Shown in pieces: positions 11,725 through 22,773 of a stretch of 64,000 nucleotides of DNA. The notes under the pieces are model-generated. The model made no database searches, was not told where the DNA came from, and saw only the letters and a program-made list of their open reading frames with translations. The position numbers and the translations under genes were made by a program. The stretch spans positions 62,001 to 126,000 of the forward strand of contig JAURVB010012625.1 of NCBI GenBank assembly GCA_033002965.1, in the 5' to 3' direction. The stretch is from Piper betle (taxonomy: Eukaryota; Streptophyta; Magnoliopsida; Piperales; Piperaceae). Numbering within the stretch: the first letter of the stretch is position 1; the number at the start of each line of letters is the position of its first letter.

Positions 11725-13216
11725 TGTAACACCCCATTTTGGTTCACCCATAAACCAACCCGAAAATGTTATTGGCAACCGAACTATTCGCTAATCTACT
11801 TGATTCAGTTAAGCTGACCCGGATCTACCCTCATCATCTCAAGATGATGATGCAGCATGCAAAGCATGGATGAAATGCTTAGGTTCTAACGTTGTCCTAA
11901 GTGCATGCCATGATATGCAAACAAACTTATAAACAATCTAAACAAATAAAAAGTTCAAAAGAAATATCTATTTTGAAAAATAAAATGTACAGAATCTCCC
12001 CTAAAAGTACTATAGGGGCCACCCTGTCAACAACAACAGTATATATTTATCGCAATAAATAGCGAAAACACAGTCCAAACATGACATGTTTTTCACATTC
12101 TAGTTATCCTCACTCCGTAGCTCACCCTGTTCATTCCCACTTTTCATTTTCATTCGCATGCATAGTATTTACAGCAATTTATAGAATATCATTCAAATTC
12201 GTTATCAACACAGTTCAATACATCACCAATCAAATTCGGCAGGTGCATGTGTGCGCGATTCATTGCTGCTCCTCTGCCGCCCCGGTGTGCCAATTCCTCG
12301 CGATTCTCACCTACACATATAATAAAAAAGTGTTAGTAATGAGCATTACTGGTCCCTCCTATTGAATAAAAATCTAATATACTCTTCCTCAAGAACTCTT
12401 ATAAGGGTAGTAATGGGAACCATCGACCTCGGGCGGCAATGTCCCCTTTCCATATCATTCTCTTTTATTGGTCATTTAAACTATCCCTTTGTTCGGGAAA
12501 ATCAATCTCTTCCCTTTCTTTCCTCTCAGCCATCTACATCCTTCATATTACTCCTAACGCTGACTATAGAGGCCGAGTACTCTTAGGCATGCTCCTTCAG
12601 GACCCTTTGAAACTAAAAGTTTAGACATATACTACATAGGAGTACCAGTAAACCTCCATAGTTCTCCGGTTTGAGGAACTCAAAGGTGGAGTTATCAGGA
12701 TCCCTCAAGAATGGAGTGGACACTCACTAGTTCCAGAGCCCGCTTTGACAAACGCACGCCTTATCTCAAGACGTGGCCGTCGGTTTCCTCATCACACGTC
12801 TCACTGAAAACGTGAAAACTACTTATACATAGGCCTAGGTATGAAATTTAGTAAAATAGGCCCGAAAGCATCGTGAGTTGGATCTGAATTTCAAAAACAT
12901 ACTCGAGGGATCTCATCCTCGAGGGTTATTAATCCAGAAAATACAATCGGTTAAATGGCCCGTGTGGATTAGGATACGATAAATCCACCACTCAACATGT
13001 CCTCTTTCCTGTTATAAACAAAACACGATAGAAAGAGACAATAAATTGAGAGCGAGTCCTAAGTAGATCTAGTAGAAGCTCCAATCATGGTTGCGCGAAT
13101 ATGTGACAAGCTCCTACTCTGTACCTACACATCAAATCTAAAAGCTAACGCCCACTAACTGAATGATGCATCAAACTCATCATGACATCACACTCACAAC
13201 ATTATCATCATCTATG
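11725..13216 (-). repeat. Truncated 3' LTR of the gypsy insert
   Basis: 1492 bp, homologous to the 3' half of the long LTRs (copy A about 3300-4849; the solo LTR from 23664 to about 25200). The inverted repeat common to the family is at 12335-12350. The 5' half of the LTR is missing because integrase sequence joins directly at about 13216. Confidence 0.82.
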
Positions 13217-14469
13217 CTCTCCCACTCCCACTCTGCAGTTTCCAATGGTTGTAGCGTTCTACCTGGGTGTACGTGCTTGGCTTTCACTTGTTGGCACACC
13301 AAACATCTAGCAACTGCATTGTATACCTCTCTCTTCATTCCTGGCCACCAATATGTTCGTCGGACATCATGGTACATCTTCACTCCACTTGGATGCACTA
13401 AGCATCTCAACGTGTGAGCTTCATGAAAAATCGTATTTCGAAGTCCAGGACCCTCTAGAATATTTGGCACAAAGAGTCGACTTCTTAGTCTGACTAACCC
13501 ATCTGCATCTCTAGCCAACTCCTAATGTGTTCCCTATTCCAACCAATGCTTCAATTGTGGATCTGCTTCCTGTGCAATCCTGATCTATTCAAGTACACTC
13601 GGTTGAATGGTTAGTCAGGCCATCATTCCAACCATCTATCTCTGGCCTGTAGTATTTGAGTCACTGACACTACTACCAATCCTACAGAGTATGCAACTCC
13701 TGGCTTCCTGCTCAATGCATCTACTACCACATTCGCTTTACCCTCATGGTACTCTATGTCAATCTCGTAATCTACTAACATCGGTAACTATTTTCTCTAT
13801 CTGCTGTTCAAATACTTGTCCATGAAGATACATTTCAAACTCTGATGATCTATCAAAAGTCTGAATGATGTTCCATACAAGTAGTGCCTCCATATTCTGA
13901 GTGCGAATATGACTATTGCAAGCTCTAGGTCGTGTGTAGGATAGTTACTTTCATGCACCTTGAGCTAGCAAGATGCATAAGCTATAACCTTATCCTTCTA
14001 TATCAAAACATAACCTAGTCCAATTCTGGAGGCATCTATGTAAAGTACAAAATCCTCGTGTCCCTCGAGTAATGTGGGGATGGGAGCCAAAGTCAATCTC
14101 TCCTTTAGCATCATGAAACTCTGCTCACATCCCTTGGTCCATTTGAACCATTCTTCCTTCCTAGTCAGTCATGTAAGAGGGGCTGCTATGGAAGAGAAAC
14201 CCTAAATAAACCATCTATAGTACCCAACTAGGCCTAGGAAACTCTAAATATCTGTAGGTGTCTTCGGCTGTTTCCACTATACTACTACTTTATCTTGGTT
14301 GGGCCTACCGAGAAGCCTGATGCTGAGATGATAAGACCAAGAAAGTTTATCTCTGACAGCCGAAAACTACACTTTGAAAACTTCTCATACAACCTATGCT
14401 CTCTCAGCGTCTACAACACTATCTTCAGATGTTGCTCATGCTCTTCCCTCGATGAAGAGTATACCAGTA
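13217..14469 (-). pseudogene. Gypsy integrase start, RNase H and reverse transcriptase end
   Basis: Read downward from 14469: end of the reverse transcriptase domain with a YLGF/LGxVF-like region, RNase H with FVLYIDASRIGLGYVL near 14060 and LYGTSFRLLIDHQSL near 13870, then the integrase zinc-binding domain (13518-13217) with an HEAHTLRCLVHPSGVKMY/RTYWWPGMK/CLVCQQVKA arrangement of paired His and Cys. The integrase core with its DDE residues is absent; the frame runs into LTR sequence at about 13216. In-frame stops are present in the RNase H part. Confidence 0.85.
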
Positions 14470-14474
14470 TGTCA

Positions 14475-14939
14475 TGTAACGACCCAGCCCAAAGTGCAAC
14501 GTAATGGGCTAAGTCATTTCTTTAAAATGGGTACCCTGGAAGTTAAAGATCTATAGTCCATTCCCACTTATAAACAGGATCTTCTCCCAGTAGGTATTAG
14601 GATGTGGGACTAAGTTGAGGGTCTCACAATCCACCCACCTTAGGGAATTTCGTCCCCGAAATGCCTGTTCTTGGCCCGTTACTAGCCCTAGCCCACGACC
14701 TTTCTGGCCCGTGACTGGTAGCCTAGCCAACGTTTCTAATCCAGCCCACCATCTAACATGGAACCAGGTCGGCTCTAATACCATTTGTAACGACCCAGCC
14801 CAAAGTGCAACGTAATGGGCTAAGTCATTTCTTTAAAATGGGTACCCTGGAAGTTAAAGATCTCTAGTCCATTCCCACTTATAAACAGGATCTTCTCCCA
14901 GTAGGTATTAGATGTGGGACTAAGTTGAGGGATCTCACA
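14475..14939 (-). mobile_element. TRIM (miniature LTR retrotransposon)
   Basis: 465 bp with two 154-bp LTRs (14475-14628 and 14786-14939), both beginning tgtaacgacccagcccaaag and ending ctcaca on the plus strand. They differ by one substitution and two single-base indels, so the insertion is recent. The 157-bp centre holds, on the minus strand, a primer binding site TGGTATTAGAGCC (14783-14771) just inside one LTR and a purine tract AAGGTGGGTGGAT (14641-14629) just before the other. There is no coding capacity. The TSD is tgtca (14470-14474) versus tgtcg (14940-14944). It interrupts the reverse transcriptase gene of the gypsy insert next to its FVDD motif. Its LTR resembles the LTR of the gypsy element at 60832. 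Confidence 0.93.
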
Positions 14940-15982
14940 TGTCGTCTACAAAGATGATCACAAACTGGTCCAAATATGGACTGAACATTTTGTTCATCAA
15001 GTCTATAACTGTTGCTGAAGCATTAGTCAATCCAAAAGGCATGACCAAAAACTCATAGTGTCCATATCTGGTCATAAATGGAGTCTTCGGAATGTCTTCT
15101 ACTCTAATCTTCAACTAGTAGCATCCTGACCTCAAATCAATTTTTGAGAAGTCAAATGCTGAGCTCAATTGATCAAATAGGTCATCAATGCGAGGAAGAG
15201 GGTATCTATTCTTAATAGTTACATGGTTAAGCATCCTGTAATCGATGCATAAAAGCATACTTCCATCCTTCTTCCTCACGAATAACATTGGTGCACCCCA
15301 TAGGGAAACACTCGGTCTGATGAATACTTGATCCAATAGTGTCTGTAACTATTCCTTCAGTTCCTTGAGCTCAAGAAGTGCCATCCTATACGAACCTCTA
15401 GAAATTGGTATTGTTCCAGGCATCAACTCGATGGCATGGTCTACCTCTCTATCTGAAGGCAACTAGTAATCTCCACTAGGAATACAACAGTGAATTCTTT
15501 GACCACTGAAATCTCCTCAATGCTTGGCTTGTCCCCTACACCACTCTGTTTAGCCTAAACTAATGCTGCCATAATCAGTTCAGTGCTTGTATATAGTTGT
15601 CTCACTGCATTCTGATAGGAAATCCATCCTTATTCTGTATCTCTACCCAACCTTTGAAGAGAAAGTGGTGTCTTCTGTGGCAAAAAATTATCGTCTTTCT
15701 TTGACAATCTATCAAGGCTCCTTGCTTGGACATCCAGTTTATTCCAAATATTACATCAAATTCTTGTAGCTTGAACAATATCAAATTAGCTACAAATTAT
15801 CACTGTTGAATCTCAACAAGGACATTACTCATACACTCGCCCGCAGCTATCACTCTACCAGTGGGAGTGGACACTAATAGTAAATGTCCTAGCTCTTCTA
15901 TCTTACATCCAATTCTAGTTGTGTGTGTACAAAATAAATAAGTGCGTACAACCAGAATTAAATAAGACTCGTGCAGGTACAA
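14940..15982 (-). pseudogene. Gypsy reverse transcriptase and protease region
   Basis: From 15982 downward: protease-like sequence with the segment FDVIFGINWMSKQGALIDC (about 15755-15700) typical of gypsy PR, then the PR-RT linker, then reverse transcriptase (15336-15115) with [24 protein letters not shown] and [15 protein letters not shown], followed by FSKIDLRSG, which holds the first catalytic Asp. The FVDD motif lies at 14956-14941, beside the TRIM border. Several stops interrupt the frame. Confidence 0.85.
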
Positions 15983-16359
15983 AACATACTTAGAGCGTAC
16001 CTATCATGACTGTCGTATCTTCAAGTGCCTTTGCCACTGTGGCTGCATACATTCTCACTGGCTGCTATTGTGCTAGGGTAGGAGGTGTTGCTGGTGGTGC
16101 AGCTCGATTCTAAGCTAGCCATGCATGTTGCCTACCCCTTTGCTGTCTAGCTTGCCCTGCAGCCATATTTCCTCTCTGGTTTTGTCCCCTCTACTGCTGT
16201 CTCGAAGGTTGTCAGTCTCCACCTCTCTTGCCTTGACCTTGGCCTTGTTGGCCTCTCTGCTATGGTTGCTACTAAGGAGCTAGGAGTGCAAGTCTCTGTG
16301 GAGTTGCTTGGAACGTCAACTGTTGGGTCTGGCCAGTTGGATAAATTGCGGCTTTATGC

Positions 16360-17750
16360 CCTAGTTGACCACAATTATAACATACCCTAGTGCCTACTCT
16401 GCAATCTGCGGCTCGATGTCCTAGCTAACCGCAACTATAACAAACATTCATGCTTACCCTGCATTCACCACTAAGATGACATTGGCAATTCTAACAGAAA
16501 GGTGCTCTATAGCCTTGGACTTGACCATCCATAGCCCTCATGGCAACTGTTGTGTCTGTTCGATGTGCTCCTTCCTCTGGCTGATACGGCCTCGGATGTT
16601 GCTGCCTCTATTCAAAATTTCGGAGAGGTCTAGTATCTATAACTCGTTTTGCCTCACTTGCAACTCTCACAACATCAATGAAGGTATCAAACTTTCTATC
16701 CAAATAGGCCATCCTAATCTCATGATGGAGGCCTTCATAAATCGTTCTATCCTTCTTCCTTTGGTGCGGACCAAATCTGGTGCAAATCTCTCCACAGCTC
16801 TAAACCTAGTCTCGTATTGCACGACTGTCATGGGTCCTTGCTTCAATGTCTGGAATTCCCACTCCTTAATCTTCCTAACATCTAGCGGAAAGTACTTTCC
16901 ATCAAATTTGGCTCTGAATTCGGCCCAAGTGATGTCTTGGGGTTGACTGTGAGCAATTGTGGAATTTTGCACTGAATCTCATGATACTCTAGCTTCATCT
17001 TAGAATGCCCCCGTAATGATGCATACTTTGTGCTCCATCGGGCATCCCATAATACCAAACACTCCTATGGCCGATGATATTTACAGGAATGCCTCTTCCG
17101 CATCCGACTTCCCAAAGAAAGGTCATCCATCATTCTTCACAAACCCTTCATAATAGCTCCAAATTCTTGGCATCCACTCATCTATTCGATCCTTCTCTTA
17201 CCTCATACTGCGAAAATTGTGGTCTTGTACCTACTGGTACACTGTCATATCCTGTAGCTCCACTTCCACCTGTAGTATACCCGCTACTTGTTTTGGCGAG
17301 TCCACTGACATCTGATCCCATTCTCGCCTTAAATAAGTCAATTAGAGGAGCCGTTGTTGGGGTAGCCCTCTATTGCGGTGATGGAGGAGGAGGTGGCAAC
17401 AGATAGCCAGTGGGAACTGCTGGCTCTCCCTTGCCTCTTCATCCACTGCTAGTCTCTTCTCAACTCTGGCTACTGAAAGAGCTATTTTTGCCAGAGCTCT
17501 CTCCAAAATTCCTCATGGTTGTGCTGCATCTGTATCTGAACTTCAGCTAACCTGGCAATCGCTGCATCTCTTTCTTGCCCACTGCTTCTGCTGCAGTGAC
17601 TATCATGGCGACTGTCTCCATGATGACTATCATTTCGTCGACTAACAAAAATTAGGACATTGGTCTCTCCTGGTGGCACAATGGTATTCGGTTGACTAGA
17701 GACTGCGTCACTGTGACCATGGTTGGGATTCTCCTGTCTGGGCAATGGAG
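16360..17750 (-). pseudogene. Gypsy gag with zinc knuckles
   Basis: The capsid-like segment (16972-16667) has TWAEFRAKFDGKYFPLDVR, EWEFQTLKQGPMTVVQYE and RFAPDLV, the usual retrotrans_gag pattern of Tekay-type elements. Upstream (17745-17482) is a His/Ser/Arg-rich N-terminal part. Downstream (about 16500-16360) are at least two CCHC-like knuckles (CYSCGxLGHRAADC and CYNCGQLGHKA), one with a stop codon. Frameshifts separate the parts. Confidence 0.8.
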
Positions 17751-17967
17751 GGGATGGGGCCCTGATCTACGTCCTATAAGTTTAGTTCACCATCCTCCTA
17801 GTACTCCCTACTCTAATCTGAACACCCACCCTAACACACCACTGTTTGGTAAGAAAATCTACAAACCAAAAACATTAAGATAGAAAAATACTTATCAATA
17901 CATCTCGGAGCAGCGTTCGCACACATGTAACCAATAATGCATCACCATGTTAATCAACCAAAAGTTA

Positions 17968-17980
17968 GCTCTGTTACCAC
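17968..17980 (-). other. Gypsy primer binding site
   Basis: The minus strand reads TGGTAACAGAGCT, close to the initiator tRNA-Met complement TGGTATCAGAGCC. It follows the LTR arm directly; the last dozen bases of the LTR (the GGGTGTTACA end) are deleted here. Confidence 0.7.
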
Positions 17981-17981
17981 T

Positions 17982-19438
17982 TTTGGTTCACCTATGAACC
18001 TACCCGGAAATGTTACCGACAACTGAACCATTCGCTAATCTACTTGATTTGGTTAAGCTCGACCCAGATCTACCCTCGGCGTCCCAAGATGATGATGCAG
18101 CATGCAAAGTATGAATGAAATGCTTCGGTTTTAACGTCGTCCTACATGCATGCCATGATAGGCAAACAAGCATACAAAAAATCCAAACAAATGAAAAGTT
18201 CAAAAGAAATATCTATTTCAAAAAATAAAACGGACAGAATCTCCCTAAAAGTGCAATAGGGGCCACCCTATCAATGACAATTGTATATATTTATAACAAT
18301 AAATATCGAAAACACAGTCCAAACATTACATGTTTTTCACATTCTAGTTTTCTTTGCTCCGTTGCTCACCTTGTTCATTTTCCACTTTCCAATTGCATTT
18401 ACATACAAAATATCATTCAAATTCATTATCCACACAGTTCAACACATCACCAATTATAGTCGGTAGGTACATGTGTGCGCGATTGCATTGTTGCTCCTCC
18501 GCAGTCCCGACGATGCTCATTCCTCAAGATTCTCACTTACATATATAATAAAAAGATGTCAATAATGAGTCTTACCAATCCAGAAATAACTAATAACAAA
18601 CTAACATAGGAGAGCTAACCCTCCTATTGAATAAAAACATCATACATTTCATCAAGAACTCTCACAAGGGCAATAATAGGATGCTGGCACCAGAGGTCGA
18701 CGGGTCCTATTATTGCCCTTGTGAGAGTTCTTGAGGAAGTGTATGAGGTTTTTATTCAACAAAAGGGTTAGCTCTCCTATGTCAGTTTGTTATTAATTAT
18801 TTCTGGACTGGTGACACTCCTTACTGACATCTTTTTATTATATATGTAGGTGAGAATCTCGAGGAATGAGCAACGTCAGGACTGCAGAGGAGTAGTAATG
18901 AAATCGTGCACACATGTACCTGTTGACTATAATTAGTGATGTATTGAACTGTGTGGATAATGAATTTGAATGATATTTTTTGTAGACCGCTAAAGATATT
19001 TTGTATGTGAATGCAAATGGAGAGTGGAAAATGAACAGGGTGAGGTATGGAATGATGATAACTAGAATGTGAAAAACATGTCTTGTTTGGACTGTGTTTT
19101 CGATATTTATTGCTGTAAATATATACTGTGTCTTTCACAGGGTAGCCCCTATTGCATTTTTAGGGGAGAATCTGTCTGTTTTGTTTTTCAAAATAGATAT
19201 TTCTTTTGAACTTTTTGTTTGTTCGGATTGTTTGTATGCTTGTTTGCATATCATGGCATGCATGTAGACAACGTTAGAACCCAAACATTTCATCCATGCT
19301 TTGCATGCTGCATCATCATCTTGAAACGCTGAGGGTAGATCCAGGTTGGCTTAACCTAATTAAGTAGATTAGCGAACTGTTCGGTTGCCGGTAACATTTC
19401 TAGGTTGGTTCATGGGTGAACCGAAATAGGGTGTTGCA
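17982..19438. repeat. Head-to-head LTR palindrome
   Basis: Left arm 17982-18680 (LTR 3' part, minus orientation) and right arm 18681-19438 (same LTR part, plus orientation). The arms meet at ggcaataatagg and cctattattgcc (18668-18679 and 18704-18715), separated by 24 bases that belong to the right arm when compared with copy A. The arms are alike along their length but not identical, with many single-base differences. The right arm ends ccgaaatagggtgttgca, at the TSD. Confidence 0.88.
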
Positions 19439-19443
19439 ATCCT

Positions 19444-20060
19444 GATCCTCAACACATTGCTAGAGAGTTGGGAAACATTGGTGATCTCTTTGAGCAATGC
19501 TACTACAGATGGAAAACTCACAATGGACATGGTAACAAATAATTTACTGAAGAGGAGGTGAGAAGATAATCTCTACAAACATTAGTTTCTCATGCATTAG
19601 TGTCAAAAGAAGCAAGGGGTAGATCAAGAAATAGGGACACAAACAGAAGGGAGAAAGGTCGAGGAAGGTCTAAATCCAAAAAGAACTTGAAATGTTATTA
19701 TTGTGACAATACAGGTCATATCAAAAAGGATTGTTAGAAGCTCAAAAAGACTAGAAAAATAAGTACAACAAGGATCAAGGAGAAAAGGATACTAATGTTG
19801 TACCTGATGACTTGGTGATTTTTTCTGATTGTTGAAATGATTGTTTGACGACTGATTATGATGCTAGTTGGGTAGTTGACTCGATAGCATCATTCCATGC
19901 AACTCCAAACAGAAATTTCTTTACTACTTATGAACCTCCAGATTTGGGTATAGTGAAGATGAGAAATAGTGATACTTCCAAAATTATGGGACTTGGAGAT
20001 GTGTATATATATTAACAAACACGGGTTACAAATGGGTGCTTAAAAATATCTGAAATATTC
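19444..20060 (+). pseudogene. Copia gag C-terminus and protease
   Basis: Continues the gag frame after the gypsy insertion. The CCHC knuckle CYYCDNTGHIKKDC is at about 19690-19731 (a stop follows), preceded by an Arg/Lys/Gly-rich stretch. The protease start reads DASWVVDSIASFHATP (about 19860-19910), where the usual active-site Asp-Ser-Gly is Asp-Ser-Ile. Stops are frequent. Confidence 0.82.
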
Positions 20061-20940
20061 AAGATTTGAGGATAAATTTGTTGTCAACTGGAGTGCTTAA
20101 TGCTGAAGGATTTAGTTCAAAATTTGCACAAGGTGGGAGGAAACTTGTGAAAGGCTCTCTTTTTGTTGCTAAAGGGAAGAAGTGTTGTAGTTTGTACAAG
20201 ACGGAGACGACTCTAATTCGAGGGGAGGTTAATATCTCCTCACTTGATTCCACTGCTAAATTATGGCACCATTGATTGGGACATATTATGGAGAAGGGAC
20301 TAGAAATATTAAAGAAGCTAAATTTCCTTCCCAAGGTTAATGACATCACAATTAGTCCTTGTGACCATTATTTGGTAGGGAAACAACCTTTGACATTTTT
20401 TACAAGCACAAGTACAAGGAAGTCAGAAGTTCTTGAGTTGGTACACACTGATGTGTGTGGGCCAATGAAAGTAAAATCTCTTGGTTGTTCTATTTATTTT
20501 GTCACTTTTATTGTTGTTACTTCTAAGAAGGTATAGGCTTATGACATGAAAAATAAAAGTGATGTTTTTGACATATTTAAGAATTTTCATGTATTGGTTG
20601 AAAGAGAAACCAGTAAGCTATTGAAATGCCTTAGAAGTGATAATGGTTATGAATATTGTTTTGTTGAGTTTGATGAATATTGCAGCAAGCATGGGATTAG
20701 GCATGAGAAGGTGGTTCCTTATACTCGCCAACATAATGGAGTGGCTGAAAGAATGAACTTGACCATGTCTGAGAAGATTAGAAGTATGCTCTTTTTAGCT
20801 AAGTTGCCTGAAAGCTTCTGGGTTGAGGCCATGAGCACAACTTGTTATGATCAACAGATCTCCCACACATGCCTTGGACAAAGACATACCAGAAAGGGTT
20901 TGGAGTGATAAAAAGGTGAGCTATTCTTATTTAAGATTGG
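20061..20940 (+). pseudogene. Copia integrase
   Basis: A gag-pre-integrase-like part is followed by the integrase core. VLELVHTDVCGPM (about 20430-20470) holds the first Asp, CLRSDNGYEY (about 20630-20660) the second, and HNGVAERMNLTMSEKIRSML (about 20730-20790) the Glu, so the DDE triad is still visible. A TAG near 20535 and frameshifts near 20840 and 20905 break the frame. Confidence 0.87.
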
Positions 20941-21099
20941 TTGTAAAGCCTTTGCACATGTGCCCAAGAAATAAAGGGCTAAGCTTGACTCTAGAGTTAT
21001 GGAATCTATTTTTCTGGGATATTGTGATGATAAGTTTGGATATAAACTTTGGGATCCTAAGAATAGAAACTGATTCAAAACAGAGATGTAGTTTTTAGG

Positions 21100-22437
21100 G
21101 AGGATCAAACAGTTGAAGACTTTGACAAAGAAAAAGTTCCTTAAACAAAATCTCAGGAAAGCTTTGAAAAGATAAAAGAACCTTCAACCTCAACTACAAG
21201 TAAAGAGGAAGCTCATGATGACGCAATTAGTCCCCCACCTAGTGATGATGTAGGTGAGGATGAGGTGACTGATGATATTTCTAATGAGTCCGTTAATAAT
21301 GTTTGACAGGAATATGCAAATTCTAACCAAGGGGAGCCAACTAATGTGAGGAGATCAGCTCGTGAACCAATTTCATCAACAAGATATCCATCATCAAAAT
21401 ATTTAAAAATCACTGAATGTGGAGAACCAAAAAATTTTAGTGAGTTCAAAGCTCATGCAGAAAAGGAGAAGTAGTTGAAGGAAATGCAAGATGAGATGAA
21501 ATCCTTACATGATAATCAGACCTATGAGTTGGTAGATCTTCCTAAGGGGAAGAGAGTATTAAAGAATAAATAGGTCTACATGATCACACATTATAAAAAC
21601 AACATACAACCAAGGTACAATGCAAGGAAGTGGTGAAGGGCTTTGAATAGAAGAAAAGTATTAATTTCTATGAATTTTTTTCTCCAGTTATTAAAATGTC
21701 TTCAAATAGAATTGTTCTAACTTTGGCTGCTAGTTTGGATTTTGAAGTTGAATAGTTAGATGTGAAGGTGATCTTTTTCGTGGTGCATATGCATGGAGCA
21801 ACCAGAGGTTTAAAGTTAGAGGAAAGGAACAAATTGTGTGGAGACTGAAAAAGAGTTTGTATGGTTTGAAGCAAGCTTCTAGACAGTGGTAGAAAAAGTT
21901 TGATTCTTTTATGGAAAGCAATAGGTACAACAAGTCTATTTCTGATCACTGTGTGTTCATCAAGGTTTGATGCTGATGACTTTATTATTCTATTGCTTTA
22001 TGTAAATGACATGTTGATTGTAGGGCATGATGGAGCTTTAAAAAAGAACTTGAACAAATCCTTTGCAATGAAGGATTTGAGATCGATAAAGCAAATCTTA
22101 GGAATGTCCATTCGGAATGACAGGAGAGGTAGAAAGTTTTGGGTATTACATGAAAAATACATAAAAAAGGTGCTTGAAAAATGAACATAAAAGATGCAAA
22201 GCCGGTTGGAGTTCTACTTGGGGGTCACTTCAAATTGAAGAAAAGTGACTTAAGTGAAGCAGAGATGAAGGAAAGGACAAAGGTTCCTTATGCTTCTCTT
22301 GTTGGTAGTTAAATGTATGCTATGGTTTGTACAATGTCACACATAGCATATGCAGTTGAAACGGTTAGCAAACATTTAGCAAAGTTCAAGCATATTGGCA
22401 AGCAGTTAAATGGATAATGCGGTACTTGAGAGGAACA
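21100..22437 (+). pseudogene. Copia reverse transcriptase
   Basis: The linker up to about 21450 is acidic and Ser-rich, including RRSAREPISSTRYPSS. The reverse transcriptase part is fragmented in all three frames. The catalytic motif reads YVNDMLIVG (about 22000-22025) in place of YVDDMLI. The copy breaks off in the MRYLRGT motif (about 22415-22437) at the insertion and resumes in phase at 28253. Confidence 0.85.
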
Positions 22438-22453
22438 TGTAAAGACCCAGAAA

Positions 22454-22455
<2 letters not shown>

Positions 22456-22485
<30 letters not shown>

Positions 22486-22486
22486 C
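22456..22486. repeat. (AAT)n microsatellite
   Basis: About ten uninterrupted aat/taa units near the left end of the LTR-like element. Confidence 0.9.
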
Positions 22487-22765
22487 GTTCGACGCAGTGG
22501 GATCGAACGTGGAAAAAATTCGTTAGCTGGATAAGTATGAATTACCCGGTTAATTGAAAAGTAATTTTTAATTGGATAATTCTAGTTGAATCGGTCGAGT
22601 CGACTACATTATTTATCCAATTAACCATTTAAGTGAACCATACCATGTACCCATTTAACAGGTTAAGTGAAATGGTTAAGTGGACCATGTTGATTACCCA
22701 ATTACCCGGTTAAAGGAATTACGGTGAAAGGGTGCTTCCACGTACCCTAGCCGTCATTTTATTCA

Positions 22766-22773
22766 TTATAAAA
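22766..22773 (+). promoter_or_regulatory. LTR TATA box
   Basis: ttataaaa followed by a gga-rich stretch and then a C/T-rich zone, about 330 bases into the LTR-like element. It supports a U3-R-U5 reading and implies plus-strand transcription. Confidence 0.5.

Larger units (their letters stand above)
11725..19438 (-). mobile_element. Ty3/gypsy-derived insertion with two identical LTR termini
   Basis: 7714 bp flanked by a perfect TSD, atcct (11720-11724 and 19439-19443), within copia gag. It reads on the minus strand: LTR arm (18680-17982), primer binding site (17980-17968), gag, zinc knuckles, protease, reverse transcriptase, RNase H, integrase start (to 13217), then a truncated LTR (13216-11725). 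To the right of the 5' LTR arm lies a second LTR arm in the opposite direction (18681-19438). Both outer ends are therefore the LTR 3' (U5) end: tgtaacaccccattttgg on the left and, on the right, gggtgttgca. A normal element would end with the LTR 5' end (gggttttaca) on the right. Gag and pol motifs resemble Tekay/Del chromoviruses. A TRIM is nested at 14475-14939. Confidence 0.88.
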
